A stretch of 15,158 bases of DNA, taken from an uncultured Flavobacterium sp. (GTDB taxonomy: Bacteria; Bacteroidota; Bacteroidia; Flavobacteriales; Flavobacteriaceae). Of this stretch, positions 15,158 through 15,158 are shown one piece after another. The DNA lies in contig NZ_CAMLRU010000052.1 in assembly GCF_946482535.1 (NCBI RefSeq), positions 1 to 15,158 on the forward strand, written 5' to 3'. The number at the start of each line of letters is the position of its first letter. The first letter of the stretch is position 1. The position numbers and the translations under genes are program-made. A model generated the notes under the pieces. That model was not told the DNA's origin. It did not search any database and saw nothing but the letters and a program-made list of their open reading frames with translations.

Positions 15158-15158
15158 C

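Overview
This window is chromosomal DNA from a member of the Bacteroidota, most likely the genus Flavobacterium or a close relative. The evidence is a divergent gldJ / porU-porV cluster (gliding motility and type IX secretion), signal-peptide proteins of the kind exported by that system (one with a type A sorting domain), AT-rich spacers, promoter boxes of the Bacteroidota form TAnnTTTG, and start codons without clear Shine-Dalgarno sequences. The taxon is inferred from gene content alone.

Layout from left to right. Bases 1-1241 (minus) hold the N-terminal 413 codons of a large repeat-rich secreted protein whose C-terminus lies outside the window. Bases 1242-1545 are an AT-rich spacer with a candidate promoter and the murF terminator. 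Next come murF (minus, cell-wall ligase) and gldJ (minus, gliding and secretion lipoprotein), separated by a strong hairpin terminator. A 206-bp divergent spacer with a long A/T tract separates gldJ from porU (plus, C25-family sorting peptidase) and porV (plus, outer-membrane shuttle protein). porV appears to have its own promoter, overlapping the end of porU, and ends at a strong terminator. cdd (cytidine deaminase) begins 16 nt after that terminator. A new promoter then precedes pdhA-pdhC (pyruvate dehydrogenase E1-alpha and E2), a two-gene operon with a 3-nt gap that ends in a terminator. Beyond it are a GC-rich, highly structured intergenic element and a minus-strand gene for a secreted seven-repeat, propeller-like protein with a T9SS type A sorting domain. 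The right edge carries a second GC-rich structured stretch and the terminator of an unseen minus-strand gene.

How the genes work together. GldJ belongs to the gliding and secretion machinery. PorV shuttles cargo in the outer membrane and PorU removes the C-terminal sorting signal from exported proteins. The propeller-like protein at the right is a clear cargo of this system, and the repeat protein at the left is a probable one. murF, cdd and pdhA-pdhC are housekeeping genes.

I found no mobile element, CRISPR array, tRNA, rRNA or defence system, and no wholly new multi-gene system. The most unusual signals are two in-frame arrays of a 7-bp repeat in the pdhC linkers, the folded GC-rich element after pdhC, and a set of promoter and terminator arrangements placed tightly around the T9SS genes.
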